Shown one piece after another: positions 1 through 11,175 of a DNA stretch of 64,000 nucleotides. The stretch is from Staphylotrichum longicolle (Eukaryota > Ascomycota > Sordariomycetes > Sordariales > Chaetomiaceae): positions 8,618,001 through 8,682,000 of the forward strand of contig JAHCVI010000001.1 in the NCBI GenBank assembly GCA_019096155.1. The letters are read 5' to 3'. The translations under genes were made by a program, and so were the position numbers. How positions within the stretch are numbered: the stretch's first letter is position 1; the number at the start of each line of letters is the position of its first letter. The notes beneath the pieces were generated by a model. It was given only the letters and a program-made list of their open reading frames with translations. It had not been told where the DNA came from and made no database searches.

Positions 1-437
1 TCGGAAAATGAGTTTGTGCGGTTTCAAACTACGACAAGAGATCCCAGCATAGATAGGGTTACGTCTATATGTAGCACTCTGACCGCGCCTGACTACTTGT
101 CTCATGAAATGCAACCTCTATCCGATGCAAGGCCATCCGGCAAGCAAGATGGCTGACAGGTTGCATGCGCATGCCTACTACACCTCTCAAAAGGTTGGCC
201 GAAAGATCGTGATGCTGGTGCGGCAAAGTTTACTGCTCATACGACCACGCCCAACGACCATTCGACACAGCCCTGCACTCGGCGAGTCGACATCGCCAAG
301 TGGCTGCATAGACCTGATAGTTACCCTTGGCCTCCCGGCGCACTGGATGTTGTAGGCAGGGCATGCAGGGACGTTGCGTGGCAGCCTACTGGTGCCTCGG
401 GTGTCTCATAAATATCGTATCATTTGGTTGCATGACC
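1..437. other. 3' flank of OLA1, no gene seen
   Basis: Left edge of the window, downstream of the OLA1 stop codon on the minus strand. Short open frames here have no recognisable domain and no splice logic. I see no RNA gene or repeat. Confidence 0.5.
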
Positions 438-1946
438 TTAGGCCTTGGCAGCACCAGCCTTGATCAGCAGAATGTCGCCGTCCTCGACGACGTAGTCCTT
501 GCCCTTGGTCATGACCTTGCCCTTCGCCTTCACCTCGGATTCGTCACCAAGCTCCTTGAGGATGTTGTAGTTGTACACAATGGCCTGGATGAACGTCTTC
601 TCGAAGTCGGTGTGAATGACACCGGCAGCTTGCGGCGCCTTGGTGCCGTTCCGGATGGTCCATTGCCGGACCTCATCGGGGCCGACAGTGAAGAAGCTAC
701 CCAAGTTGAGCGCCTTGCGCATCTGGACAATGATCTTGGGCAGCGCCGACTCGGCTCCGACATTCTTGCACTCCTCGGCGACCTCGGCGTCAGTTTCGTA
801 CCGGGTGAGCCTCTCCTCGAAGGAAACGGAGATGGGGATGATAGGATCGCCCTCGGCGTGCTCCTTGATCCACTCGACAACCTTGGGAAGGTACTTGTTC
901 TTCTTGCGGATGTAGTCCTTCTCCGAGAGATTGACCAGGTAGACAACCGGCTTGGCCGACAGGAGGAACAGGGGGTTGATGACCTCGACCTTTGAACGAG
1001 TTAGCGCCACGTCGCCAATTCTGAATGTTGCAATATGTGGGGTATGAGTGGGTGAATCAGAATGGGGTTTTTATCTCAGCATGCACTCTGCGTTTGGTGA
1101 GGCATTCAACGAGCTGGGTTATAAGATCGGACCATTGGTCCTTTATCATCATGAAGGGTCAAGGGTGGGAGGGTTGGAATAAAATGATCGCTTACCTCCT
1201 TGGGAGACCAAGTGCCCTTGCGGACGTCCTTGCCGTCCTTGAGCCAGGCCAGGATCTTCTCAATCGTGGCCTCCTCCTCCTTCCACTGCCTCATCTGAAG
1301 GCTCTGCCCACCCTGGCGGGTCTTCTTCTTCTGGTTCTCGAGAGCCTTCTCGACGAACTCAATGTCCTTCAGCCGCAGCTCCTCGCTGATGATGTCAAGA
1401 TCGCGAACGGGGTTGACATCACCCTCGACGTGGATAATCTCGGCATCGTCAAAACACCTGACGACCTGGAAGATGGCATCGACGGCGCGAATGTGAGACA
1501 AGAAGGCATTGCCGAGACCAGCACCAGTGGAGGCACCACGGGTCAGACCGGCAATGTCGTAGACTGTGAGGTTGGCAGGGACGCGCGACTTGGGCTGGTA
1601 CTTCTCGCACAGCCAGTCGAAGCGGGCATCAGGGACGATGACGCGCGCCTCCTCGGGGTCAATGGTGGCATAGGGGAAGTTCTAGCGGCGGCATCAGCGA
1701 CGGCGATCCTCTCCGAGGTCTTTTGGAGGTCGGCACATACGGCAGGGTTGCCCAGGTTGCACTTAGTGATGGCCTGGAAGAGCGTGGACTTGCCAACGTT
1801 GGCTAACCCAACCTGTTTGTTCGAAGGGAGTCAGCCGAGCCGAGGAGCTGCTGTCGACCGAGTCAACCCACAATGCCGCTCTTGAGGTTGTTTCCGGGAC
1901 GGCCCAGGAGGATCTTCTCCTCGACTTCCTTCTTCTTGGGGGCCAT
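438..1946 (-). CDS. OLA1: Obg-like ATPase 1 (YchF family)
   Basis: Cytosolic P-loop ATPase of the TRAFAC/Obg class, linked in other eukaryotes to ribosome binding and stress responses. Exons on the minus strand are 1946-1872, 1812-1741, 1681-1196 and 989-438, giving 394 residues, the usual family length. The G1 loop reads GLANVGKST at residues 28-36. The G4 position carries NLSEKD instead of NKxD, the known OLA1 feature that gives ATP rather than GTP preference. The C-terminal part matches the TGS-bearing YchF end. Introns are 59, 59 and 206 nt; the second has a CTGAT branch site and the third a GCTAAC branch site, and all end in AG. The first donor is GTGGGT, slightly atypical. The gene is divergent from the PPPDE gene. 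Confidence 0.95.
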
Positions 1947-2826
1947 GGCTGTTCTTCGTTTGCTGTAGTGACGAGTGGAGAGGTAGACGACGGTGCAATC
2001 AAGCACTGGCTTCCTGAAAAACGCAGAGCTAGCTGCGGGGGTGTGAAGGAGGGGTAGGGAAGAAGCGAAGAAGAAAGATCGGATTGAGGACGTCGTCGCT
2101 ACGAGCTCGTGGACTGACCGCCACGAGCTGTGCTATGAGACTGAGCCGCTGAGACAAGTGAATGCCTAGCGATCGCTTTGATCCTGGTCGTTGCCAACAA
2201 GCGCGGCGTTCAAGAGTGGGCAATGTTGGGCCAGCGCTTTTGAGGTGTGAGGTTGAGGTGAAAATTTTGGGCGAGCTTCCAGCATGGCGGGGTTATGAAA
2301 CTTGCAGAGCTGTGGGGCGTGTTGCGCACGAGCCAGCTGCAACCCAGATTGGAACCTGGCTCACCTGGAAGCAGACAGGGGCTGGGCTGACGGGGGGAGC
2401 ATATGGATAGGTGTGGGTCTCCCGCGCCGCATCCGCATCTGAGGCAGAGAGTTGATGCTTCGACATCAAAATGGTTCTTTGACCATCAGCTTTCAGTCTG
2501 TGTCAGACTGTTGCAGTTACCCAACTACTGACTCCGCTATTGGCCCACAACAAATCGGTTTCCTGAATCGCCGTTCCAGAACCATCCAGCTCGGAACATC
2601 CGGCTCTGGTTGGGGGAGCTCCCGTCTTTGTTCCCGGGGCCTGCTTGGCAGCCTGGGCCAGCCCACGACCTGCCGACATAACCTCGACCTAGCCACCTAC
2701 TAAGTAGTTAAGCCGCATCTCCGGCGCATCCCCAACATCGATCGCTCTCAACTTCCTTCCCTCTCCAATCTCCAGCCTCTCCACAACCACCATACTGCCT
2801 CGCCACGCCCGCGCCCATCGCCCACG
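1947..2826. other. divergent promoter region OLA1 / PPPDE gene
   Basis: About 880 nt between two divergent start codons. It holds pyrimidine-rich tracts just upstream of the PPPDE start (about 2750-2820), as expected for a fungal 5' leader. No additional gene is supported. Confidence 0.5.
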
Positions 2827-3594
2827 ATGCCGACCCGCAAACACCAGAAGAAGCCGTCCCGCTCCCACCGCTCGACCCTCTCCCTACAAAAGACCGAGAT
2901 CCTCATCAACATCTACGACCTCCTCCCGCCCGGCCGCATCACCTCTCTGCTCTGGCACATGGGCACCTCGCTCCTCCACTCGGGCGTCGTGATCAACGGC
3001 AAGGAGTACGCCTACGGCGGGCACGACCGGCGCGGCCTGACGGGCGTGTACTGGACGAAACCCCGCACCGAGCCTCCCGGCGGCACCTTCCGCTGCGAGT
3101 ACCTGCACGGCTTCACGCTGGCGCCGCAGAACGAGATCGACGCCATCATCCGCGAGGCGTCCGACGAGTTCCAGGGCACGGGCTACAACCTGCTGACCCG
3201 CAACTGCAACCACTTCACGTCGTACCTGTGCCGGCGGCTGACGGGCCAGCCGGCGCCGGGGTTCCTAAACCGCGCCGCGAGCATCGGGGTGGCGCTGCCG
3301 TGCGTCGTGCCCAAGGAGTGGATCGAGGTGCCGGATTTCGAGACGGCGGACGGCGCGCTGCTGGACGAGGACGAGGAGGCCGGGCACGAGAGCGAGAGGG
3401 CGAGGATGCTGAGGTCGTCGGATGAGCAGCCGCGGCTGGTGGGGCAGGAGGAACGGGACGCCGCGGCCGAGTCGGAGTGGGATAGCGAGGAGGAGCGCCG
3501 GCAGGGTGGGAGCGGCAAGGGGAAGGGGAAGGCTCCGGTGAAGGACGCAGCAGGGAGGGTGCTTCCTCCCGCAGAAAGAGCGCCGGTTGCTTGA
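2827..3594 (+). CDS. PPPDE (DeSI-type) cysteine peptidase domain protein
   Basis: Predicted deSUMOylating/deubiquitinating isopeptidase of the PPPDE (DUF862) superfamily, 255 residues, single exon. The fold spans about residues 24-165. The catalytic histidine is in the LLHSGV segment (H51) and the catalytic cysteine is in the RNCNHF segment (C127), both in the expected context, so the enzyme looks active. The N-terminus is basic (KKPSRSHRS). The tail after residue 175 is acidic and low-complexity, with a lysine/glycine stretch, and is probably disordered. The start ATG at 2827 is the first in frame. The family assignment is firm; whether the substrate is SUMO or ubiquitin cannot be told. Confidence 0.9.
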   Translation: MPTRKHQKKPSRSHRSTLSLQKTEILINIYDLLPPGRITSLLWHMGTSLLHSGVVINGKEYAYGGHDRRGLTGVYWTKPRTEPPGGTFRCEYLHGFTLAPQNEIDAIIREASDEFQGTGYNLLTRNCNHFTSYLCRRLTGQPAPGFLNRAASIGVALPCVVPKEWIEVPDFETADGALLDEDEEAGHESERARMLRSSDEQPRLVGQEERDAAAESEWDSEEERRQGGSGKGKGKAPVKDAAGRVLPPAERAPVA

Positions 3595-4131
3595 TTGGGT
3601 GATTTGGTTGTTGCCTAGCGGCTTCTTTTATTGTTTTGTTACTCGGGCATTGGTTTGGAGTTGGATGGGTTTTGGCGGCTGCTTTGTTTGTGATACCACG
3701 GAAACCTTGGCAGGCTGGATGGGTATCGAGATTGGCGTTGTGGCGGGGAAATCGGTTGATGCTTTTTCAATCTGTGAGGCCAGGTCTGAGACTGGGTTGG
3801 GTAGGACGGGCAGCGCATTATCGGCACAAGAATGGGGTTCAGGCCAGAAATTTCACATGCTTAATCGGATATTGTTTAGCACTGCTGGTCGAGGAGGTTG
3901 AATGATTGCACATATAAAATCTTCCGAGGTTGGAACTATCAGACCCTAGGTTTGCAGAACTTTGACGCGACAGTTTCGACAGAGCCATGCCAGAATCCAG
4001 CTGCGTCTACTTTGGCCGGCACTCGAGCATGACTCGCAATATGGCATCTCATTCAGCACTATTAATAATGTCTAACGGTACTGCTGCAGGTCAAAGGCGC
4101 CGACAACTACCAACCCTGAGCCAGCCAAATT
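3595..4131. other. convergent intergenic region, no gene seen
   Basis: Lies between the 3' ends of the PPPDE gene and the sterol dehydrogenase gene. Open frames here have no recognisable domain. It presumably holds both 3' UTRs. Confidence 0.45.
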
Positions 4132-5704
4132 TCACGCCGCAACGCCCTGTCCAGACAACGCCGCCTTGGCCACCTTGCCATCAGGGCCCTCGGCACCGCC
4201 ATCCTCGCCGGCCTCATGCTCGCGATTCCACTGCAGAATCTCCTCGCAAATCCCCTCGATCGTGGTGCACCCGCCCTTGTACCCAATGCCACCCTCCGCC
4301 ACGCTCTTTCTCGCCCTCGAGTCGTCGACCACGGTATGGATCGAGATGCTAAACACGGACGGCTGGAGCATGTGGATCGGCCCGGCCGGCTCCTTCCAGC
4401 CGAGCACGGTCGTCAGGAAGGGCAGGCGCGTCAGCAGCAGACACCAGGCCTCGATGAGGTGGGCGATGAGCAGCATCAGCAGCGGGCTCTGCGGGTCGAC
4501 GGTGACGCGCGTGACGGCGAGCTCCTTGGCCGCGCTATACACGTCCGCAAAGGCGATGGGCGGGCCCGGGTCGGTCACGTTGAAGGTGCGGCCGGCGCAA
4601 GCGGGCATCTCCTGGCCGCGCTGGGCGGCCAGGGCGGCTTCGAACTGGAGGTGCGAGAGGGCGACATTGCGCGAGTTGACAAAGTTCTGGACGACGTGCG
4701 GGATCCAGGTCACGTTGTCGCGCATGCGGAGGAGGAGGCCGAGGACGGGGTCCGTCTTTTGCCCATAGATGGGGTTGCCAGGTCGGATGGTGCCCGTGCG
4801 GAAGCCGGGTCGGTTGGCGCCGCAGACGGCGCGCTCGGCTTCAGCTTTGGAATAGGCATCTGTTGGCGTTTATTAGTGTTGTTTTTGCAAGTCCAAATGG
4901 CAGAATGAGGGCCTACAGTTGGAGAAGAACTGGTCGTGCGGGCGGAGGGGCGAGTCAAAGTCCTTCTCGTTGGCAACCTGGAAGTAGTCTGTCGGGCTGC
5001 TCTGCACCGGCCAGATCCAGAATTTCGGAGGAACGATGCTGACGGAGGCAGACGACGTGGCGATGAAGATATCAGCGCCAGCTGCGCGAGCGGCCTCAAG
5101 GACGTTCACGGCGCCGTCCCTGTTCACGGCGCTGAGGCGGTGGTAGAGCAGCAGGCTGCGCTCCTGCGGCCGGACAGCTGCTGCGGTGTGGAAGACGGTC
5201 AGGGGCTTCTTGGCGACAGAGGCAGGCCACGGCTTGGAGAAGGCCGCCTCAACAGAGGCCCGGGAGCTGATGTCGGCTTGCACAAAGTCACTGCCAGCAG
5301 CCGCATCAGCCATGTCCCGCCGGCTGAGTGGCACAAAGTCGACGACACGGATGCTCTCGGGGGATTCGCCGCGCTGCAGCAGCTGCAAGACAATGTCTCC
5401 CCCCACGAGGCCTGAAGAGGGATCAGCACCATTCGACGCAATGGAATGTCTCACAGGATTCGGGACGTTGCTCACCAGACCCGCCCACGACCACATACCG
5501 CCTCTCCAGGCGCGGCGGCAGGAGCTTGACGAAGTCGATTGGCTTTTTTTGGAGGCGGTCGTAGGTTTCTCGGACTTCCTGCTTTGTCCAACGATGGGGT
5601 GAGGCTTTCCGGGCTCCCTCTGGCACGCTCTGCATGGCCGAATTGACTCTGACCAGCCATGCCACCGCAAGGACGGCAATGGCCACATACACCGCCCAAC
5701 CCAT
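4132..5704 (-). CDS. 3-beta-hydroxysteroid dehydrogenase family protein (ERG26-like)
   Basis: Predicted NAD(P)-dependent extended short-chain dehydrogenase of the C-3 sterol dehydrogenase / 3beta-HSD family, membrane bound, possibly in the ER. Exons are 5704-5476, 5411-4917 and 4859-4132, giving 483 residues. There is an N-terminal hydrophobic segment (about residues 3-20), the Rossmann motif GGSGLVG (74-80) and the catalytic YAYSK (Y242, K246), which is rebuilt exactly across intron 2. A second hydrophobic stretch lies near the C-terminus (LLMLLIAHLIEAW). Introns are 64 nt (GTGAGC to TTCAG) and 57 nt (GTAGGC, CACTAAT branch, CAG). It is longer than classical ERG26 (about 350-370 residues) because of the N-terminal anchor and the tail. 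It could be true ERG26 or a paralogue acting on another sterol or steroid; sequence alone does not decide. Confidence 0.88.
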
Positions 5705-7248
5705 TGTGGCGGGTCTAGGTAAACAACCGATGCGCAATGTGTGTAATGTATGTCTGGGCACAAGCAGGAACCGGTTTTCTAGGTGATTAAATAGGTCTGA
5801 GATGCAGGTCCGAGATGCTGTTGTTGACAAAGGAAAAGGGGGGTTCTAAGAGCTGGCAGAGCACGCACACCGTCAGGCAGAATAGCTCCGGTACCAACAA
5901 GCGCGGATACTAGTATTCCGTATCAGGCAAGGGAAACACTTGCTCGGTGGTTATCCACCTTCTCGTTTGTTGCGATGATTGGCCTGTTGCCATGACCCTG
6001 CCAAGGATGGAGACCTGAAGTGCAGACTGCTGGCAAAAACAAACACCAAGGCGATGGATGGCCAGACGGTATAGAGCAAGGCATTTAAAAGATCTCCAAA
6101 GTCGAGAATCACATGCAGGTTCTCACTGCTATCTGTTCTGTGCGACTGTCGCTGTTTCTATGACACAGTTTACCGGTCCTGGACACCAGCATCGGGGGTG
6201 ACGAGAGGGTCTTCTCCGCCTGGCATGCCACCAACACACCCACTGGACACCGAAACTTTGAGCTGAGCGATTGATAGACGGCGATTGGGTGTGGAGCTCG
6301 GCCTCACCCATTTGTGGGGTTTGCTGCGATCCGCACGGGCAGACGGGATCTCGTGGAGATCGCTGCACGTTGGTGCGGAGGGTGCTTACCTCATCATTGA
6401 ATGTCGACGACTTCACATCAATCTGTGCCCAAACATCCGAGACACGGCGATGGCAGGCCACAGGGGCGCGGGCCATGCTCGGGGTGAAACAACACACGCA
6501 GGCACTCACCTCCTCCCTTCTGCGAGGACGGACCGATCTCAGCTGCCGTTCTTGGACAGCCGGGACCAACGGAATGGTGGACCGCTTGTCGTTTTTTTCC
6601 TTCGTAGTGGACGTGTCGCGGAAATTACGCTGCTTTCCGCCGAGCCCAAAGTGCAGCTGCCCGTCAATTCCCTCCCCTTCCCAGCCTCTTTTTTCGGTTG
6701 CGCAGTTGCAGACACAATCCGCAACAAAGCCAAGACCGTTTGGGGCGACGGAGAGTGTTTGAGATGGGACGCATGATAAGGAAGGGCCAGGCACGACGCT
6801 CGGCTGCCAGGGCAGACCACTTGCTCGGGCAGGGGGGCTGGGGTCCGGTGTCTTGTGAGCGGGTTGGGCTTCGTGATGGGCATGGAACCCACCCGCGCCC
6901 ATGCGTGGTCCAATCAGCAGGCGCCCAGCTGTCCAGGCATCGTCAAAGTCTCGCGCTCGAACTTCCCATTGTTGCCGGGTCCCGGCTGCCACTCTGGCGG
7001 CGGCGGGACTGTTTGGCTCTTTCCCTCGGCGGGGATTTGCCCGGGCACCTTCTTCCCACTGCCAACAACAAAAACTTGGAACTTGGAATCAAGAGTGACT
7101 CCCGTCGTCGTCGTCAGGCGCATCTCCTTCGTCTTCCGCCGTGCTGCATTTCCAATTGGCATCTACCTTTTGTAGAATCCATCTCGAGCATCAGCTTTCC
7201 CGACCAACAGAGCTCTATTTTCCACCATCCCCCACTCACTCTCTCACC
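5705..7248. other. divergent intergenic region, no gene supported
   Basis: About 1.5 kb between the divergent starts of the sterol dehydrogenase and the GPI-protein gene. Open frames up to 287 codons exist on both strands, but the longest begins with GTG and is basic and low-information with no domain. I read this as promoter and 5' UTR sequence. A pyrimidine-rich leader precedes the start at 7249. Confidence 0.5.
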
Positions 7249-8002
7249 ATGCGCCAGAACATTCTGCTCGCCGCCCTCTCGGCGCTCACCGTCGTCAGCG
7301 CCCAGAACTTCACCATCAATCCCGGCACTGTTAAGCCCTCAGACCGGTGTATGAATTGCTGACCACAATCAATCCTGCTGCGCGCTTCTCGTTACTGACC
7401 GTGAGCCAGCCGATTGGTGCAACGCTGAGTACAACACTTGCGGCAAGCTCTGCGGTGGCAACCCGACCGCCAACGACTGCGATGTGGTACGTCGAGAATC
7501 GCGTGTTGGCCCCGTGGGAGCCGTGGTCTGACACACGTCACAGAACACCCTCGAGTTCGTCTGCACCTGCTCCAATGGCACCGCCCCGGGCCTGCAGTAC
7601 TACATCCAGACCATCCCGACTGTGAGTTTCTCTGCTTCCGTCCACTCAAACGAAGCCGGGATTTGCTGATTGCCCTTACAGTTCATTTGCGAGAGAGCCT
7701 ACTCGGACTGCGTCGCTGCCAACACGGCCAGCGCCAAGGCGCAGGATGAGTGCAAGAACAACATCAAGAGCAAGTGCGGCACCCTGGACCCTTCCAAGGC
7801 CCAGGTCGGCGGCGGTTCGAGCGGCACCACTACTAGCAGTGCTGGCACGGCTCCCACCACCCAGGCTGCTGCGTCTTCGTCTGTCGGCCAGAACGCTGCC
7901 AGCTCCTCCACCTCCAAGGCTGGTGCCATGGCCACCAACGCCGCCTTCCTCGGCAATGGCGTCGCCATGGTCGCTGCCGGCGTCTTTGCTGTCCTGCTCT
8001 AA
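7249..8002 (+). CDS. secreted GPI-anchored cysteine-rich protein (DUF7707-like)
   Basis: Small cell-surface protein of 191 residues. Exons are 7249-7348, 7410-7486, 7544-7621 and 7682-8002. Signal peptide: residues 1-18, ending at VVSAQ. The mature part holds a cysteine-rich domain (about residues 36-118) with the spaced pattern WCNAEYNTC, CGG, DC, CTC, CERAYSDC and KSKC, which resembles the fungal DUF7707 domain. A Ser/Thr/Ala/Gly-rich stalk follows (about 124-167), then a hydrophobic tail ending in FAVLL, the usual GPI-attachment signal. Three introns of 57-61 nt with GT/AG ends join the frame cleanly; the GTATGA donor at 7349 is chosen because it keeps the cysteine domain in frame. Function is unknown. 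Confidence 0.85.
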
Positions 8003-8777
8003 GAGTGGGTGGTGAAAAGGAAACACGGAGCCGACGTCGCACAGAGTGTGACAGTCGCACGCGCGTATTGCGGCGTTGATCGTTGATCTTCTTCTTGTAT
8101 TGACTTTTTTGCCTGGAACTCCCTCTCTGGGCGGGCTTTTCACATCGGCGACAGCAGGACCTGCAGGTACATAACCCAACGCGACGGACTTGATCCGCAG
8201 TACATGGGGGCCGAATGCGCACGAGAAGACGAAGGTTTGGTTGATGATGTCAGGACGAAGGAATGACGGCGGGGTGGGCGGCTTAATGGAGGAGGACCGG
8301 GTCAGTGTCTCGAGGGGTGTTTAGGAGCTAGAGCACTATATCCATTTGCTTTTCAGGTTCAGTCCCCAGTTGCTCAACTGTGCTGTGACAGACTGAGGCG
8401 TATTGACCCGCACCAGTGAGCACAGCGAGATTGCTCGAACCTGCCGAACAAAGCGGTTTCAACAACGGCACTGTTCTGACCGCGAACAATTCCGCGTGTC
8501 TCTTTGTCTCCAGCACAACAATCTCATTGTTCCAGAACAACTGTCGGAGTATATCAACCTGCCCACGCCCATCCATACTGCAGCAGCCCCAGCACGCCAG
8601 CACATATCTCTACACCATCTTCTTACTCAGTCAAGTGCTCGAGGCACCACTTACTAACAACCAAGTGTCTCCGAAGCTCACCTACAGTGTCGTACCCACT
8701 TACCGACAAATCACCCACGAACTACTCGTCTACGACTCCATCCAGGACCGCCACTTCTTCTCAACCCACTCACCAAA
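8003..8777. other. intergenic, no gene seen
   Basis: Spacer between two genes on the plus strand. It becomes C/A-rich and T-poor just before the F-box-like start at 8778. Nothing else is recognisable. Confidence 0.45.
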
Positions 8778-9905
8778 ATGGCCACCACCACCACCACCAA
8801 ACTCCCCGGGCCCCTGCCCCCCGACATCCTCCTCGACATCCTCACGACCAGCATGACCCGCCCCGCCACCTGCGCTCTCGCCCTATTCTGCCCCGGCTGG
8901 ACCCTCTGCGACCACCCCGACACCAACTCCAATCCTAACCCTGACCGCGCCCGCGTCCGCGCCCTCGAAGCCGTCCTCCGCACCACCCGCGTGGATACCT
9001 ACACCCTGCCCCTCTCCCCGTCCTCCGGACGCGGTGGTCAAGTCGCGACGGTATTTGATCACGGACGACATGACCACGGCGGGCACGGCACCCAACAACA
9101 AGGCGGGGGTTGTGGCCATGGCTTGTGTCTGCCCGTCTTGGCCGACCCGCGGCTGATGATGGGAGAGGGGGGCAACGGGTTGGGGTTGTTCCCCGGGTGG
9201 TTGCAGCGGGAGTTGGTGGCGAGGTGGGCGGCGCGGGGTGTCTTTGTGGCGGAGCAGAGGGGGAAGAAGGAGGTAGTTGCGGGGTTCGCGGGCGGTGCTG
9301 CCGCTGAGGTTGCCGTGGGGGCGGCGGCGCGAGATCCGATCGGGGTGGTGTTGAGGACGGAGAAGGCGGTGGCGATGTTGCCCTATGAGGATGATCGCGT
9401 GAGTGAGAGGGGGAGGGTGTGGGGCGTTGGGGGGGCAGGAGAAGGACCGTCTAGGGGGGAGGGGGGGAGAGAGTATTTGTTTCGGCGGGTGAGGCATTTG
9501 GTGGTGAACTGTGATATGGAGTTGGCCGAGGTGCAGGCGACGGATTTGGCGGTGCTGCCGCTTAACTTTGGGCGGGAGGCGGCGAGGGATCTGATGATCC
9601 TGGCCGATAGGTTGGAGGATGAGCGCCGCGCGCAGTTTTTGGTGCGGTGGGAGGCGATGGAGCGGCTCGAGACGCTGTGCCTGGACTTGAGGGGGTATCG
9701 TGCGCCGCCGCATCCGTTCCTCGCCGAGGAGGATGTGGTGCAGCTTGCGCGGTCGCTGGAGGGCAAAGGGCTCGAGTTGCTGGTCATTGCCGGGCTGCGG
9801 TCTTGGGCGTGTTACCCTGGGCCGGACGAGTTGGAGATTGCCGAGGTTGAGGGCGGGACTTGGACTCACAGAAGCAGGCATGGATGTGCGAGACCGGGCC
9901 CATAG
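8778..9905 (+). CDS. F-box-like domain protein, probably frameshifted near the 3' end
   Basis: Unspecified F-box-like protein. The N-terminus LPPDILLDIL (about residues 13-22) resembles the first helix of an F-box, so it may be an SCF substrate adaptor. The rest is a fungal-type regulatory region of unknown function with a glycine-rich insert (about 75-120). The uninterrupted frame gives 375 residues, stopping at 9905. The +1 frame from 9872 stays open to 10039 and encodes convincing protein (contains DYNWWRLFGKAV and GGRLVLVDKED). Adding one base near 9868-9872 would join them into about 420 residues. No intron explains the switch: only a 26-nt gap could keep phase. I favour a 1-nt sequencing deletion; a real truncation is possible. 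Confidence 0.7.
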   Translation: MATTTTTKLPGPLPPDILLDILTTSMTRPATCALALFCPGWTLCDHPDTNSNPNPDRARVRALEAVLRTTRVDTYTLPLSPSSGRGGQVATVFDHGRHDHGGHGTQQQGGGCGHGLCLPVLADPRLMMGEGGNGLGLFPGWLQRELVARWAARGVFVAEQRGKKEVVAGFAGGAAAEVAVGAAARDPIGVVLRTEKAVAMLPYEDDRVSERGRVWGVGGAGEGPSRGEGGREYLFRRVRHLVVNCDMELAEVQATDLAVLPLNFGREAARDLMILADRLEDERRAQFLVRWEAMERLETLCLDLRGYRAPPHPFLAEEDVVQLARSLEGKGLELLVIAGLRSWACYPGPDELEIAEVEGGTWTHRSRHGCARPGP

Positions 9906-10039
9906 ACTACAACTGGTGGAGGTTGTTTGGGAAGGCTGTGCGGCCTGGAGGTCGACTCGTCCTTGTGGACAAGGAGGACGGCGACGGGCTGCGGCCCGGA
10001 TGCCCATCATATGGGCATGGCACATCACTGAGTTGGTGA

Positions 10040-11175
10040 GGTCAGTACTCCTCTTGTTGGTCGAACAGCCTGCCAACTCTGCGCCATCTAGAAGCTGCCA
10101 ATGACGTCCCCGGTGGCAGTGGCGTGTCTGCCAACAAGGTATACATGAGGATTTGACTCTTGCCTTGTTTGTCAACAACGGCACAGATCAAAGTCATTCC
10201 GGGTCAGCGTGACCACCTGGTTGTTTCAGTCTTCTTCTTCTTTCGCCAATTCATTATTCTCTGATTCGACCTTCACGTCTGCTTTAGTCTTCTCGGTTCT
10301 GTTCCTGTTCTTTCTTTACATGTCAAGTCTTACTCCTCTACGCCCCTGTTTGTTTAATTGTTTCCTTCAACGCCCGCTTCTTACTCTTTCTTGCCGTTTG
10401 TTATTCAGATATCAAATCCAAACAGAACTTAAACACACATTGCCATGCGTACGTGACTAATCAACTGCTGTCCTGCACAGTGACCGGGCGACCAATGACG
10501 AGGAACATGCAACGCAACCTGCAGATGCTGATCATGTTGCAGGAAGATGCAGGAAGCATAAGGCTTCCAGGGCCGGTTCGAGCCCGAAACCCAGAGCCAC
10601 CCGAGCTACCCCACGAGACCGTGTCCTGTCTGACACGCAGCTATCGAGGGCGATATGGGTGATTGGCCGTGTTCTCTGCTTGTGGCAACGGCATCGACCA
10701 CGCCAGCGCGGAGTTGCCTGCAGTGTCGACCGGCCATTGGACCAAAGATTGGATGCCTTCCACTGGTTGCGATGCCACCACTTTCGCAGCCTTATTCTTC
10801 CACCGGAATCCGGCATCTGTCTGCCTCTGCCGAGCGGCTTATTATGTGCCTAGATCTCTCGTTGGAACCAGCTGCTGCCATGCCCTTTTACACAGCTCCC
10901 CTCCGTGTCGGACACTCCAAGACCCCTCCCGTGGCCATGCGGGTGCAGCTTATACATGAGCCATCTGGCAGATGACTTGTGCAGCGCATTGCATCAGAAC
11001 TCCGGGCATCGCAGCATAGTTTGGCCCCGGCTGCTAGTCATGGAGGAACACTAGAGCCCCGGCTTTTACTCTCGGGGTCTTTCTCTGTCTATAAAACCCT
11101 TTGCTCTCGCTTTTCCAACGAGAGCCAACTTTGTTTCACAGAGCACCCAACTTGACAGCCATCCTCTCGTCAACC
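10040..11175. other. intergenic region upstream of RBR ligase, no gene seen
   Basis: About 1.1 kb. It has a T/C-rich stretch at 10215-10420 and a TATA box near its right end. No coding frame with a recognisable domain. Confidence 0.5.
11090..11096 (+). promoter_or_regulatory. TATA box of the RBR ligase gene
   Basis: TATAAAA lies 86 nt upstream of the ATG at 11176, a normal distance for a fungal core promoter. It also argues against translation starting upstream of 11176. Confidence 0.5.

Noticed and set aside
6129..6992. 287-codon minus-strand open frame upstream of the GPI-protein gene
   Set aside because: GTG start, no domain, and it lies in the divergent promoter.
8883..10184. 433-codon open frame antisense to the F-box-like gene
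   Set aside because: Same antisense bias; Pro/Arg/His-rich shadow.
10575..10585. GGTTCGAGCCC, resembling a tRNA B box
   Set aside because: The flanking bases do not form a T-arm stem, and no A box or acceptor stem is found.
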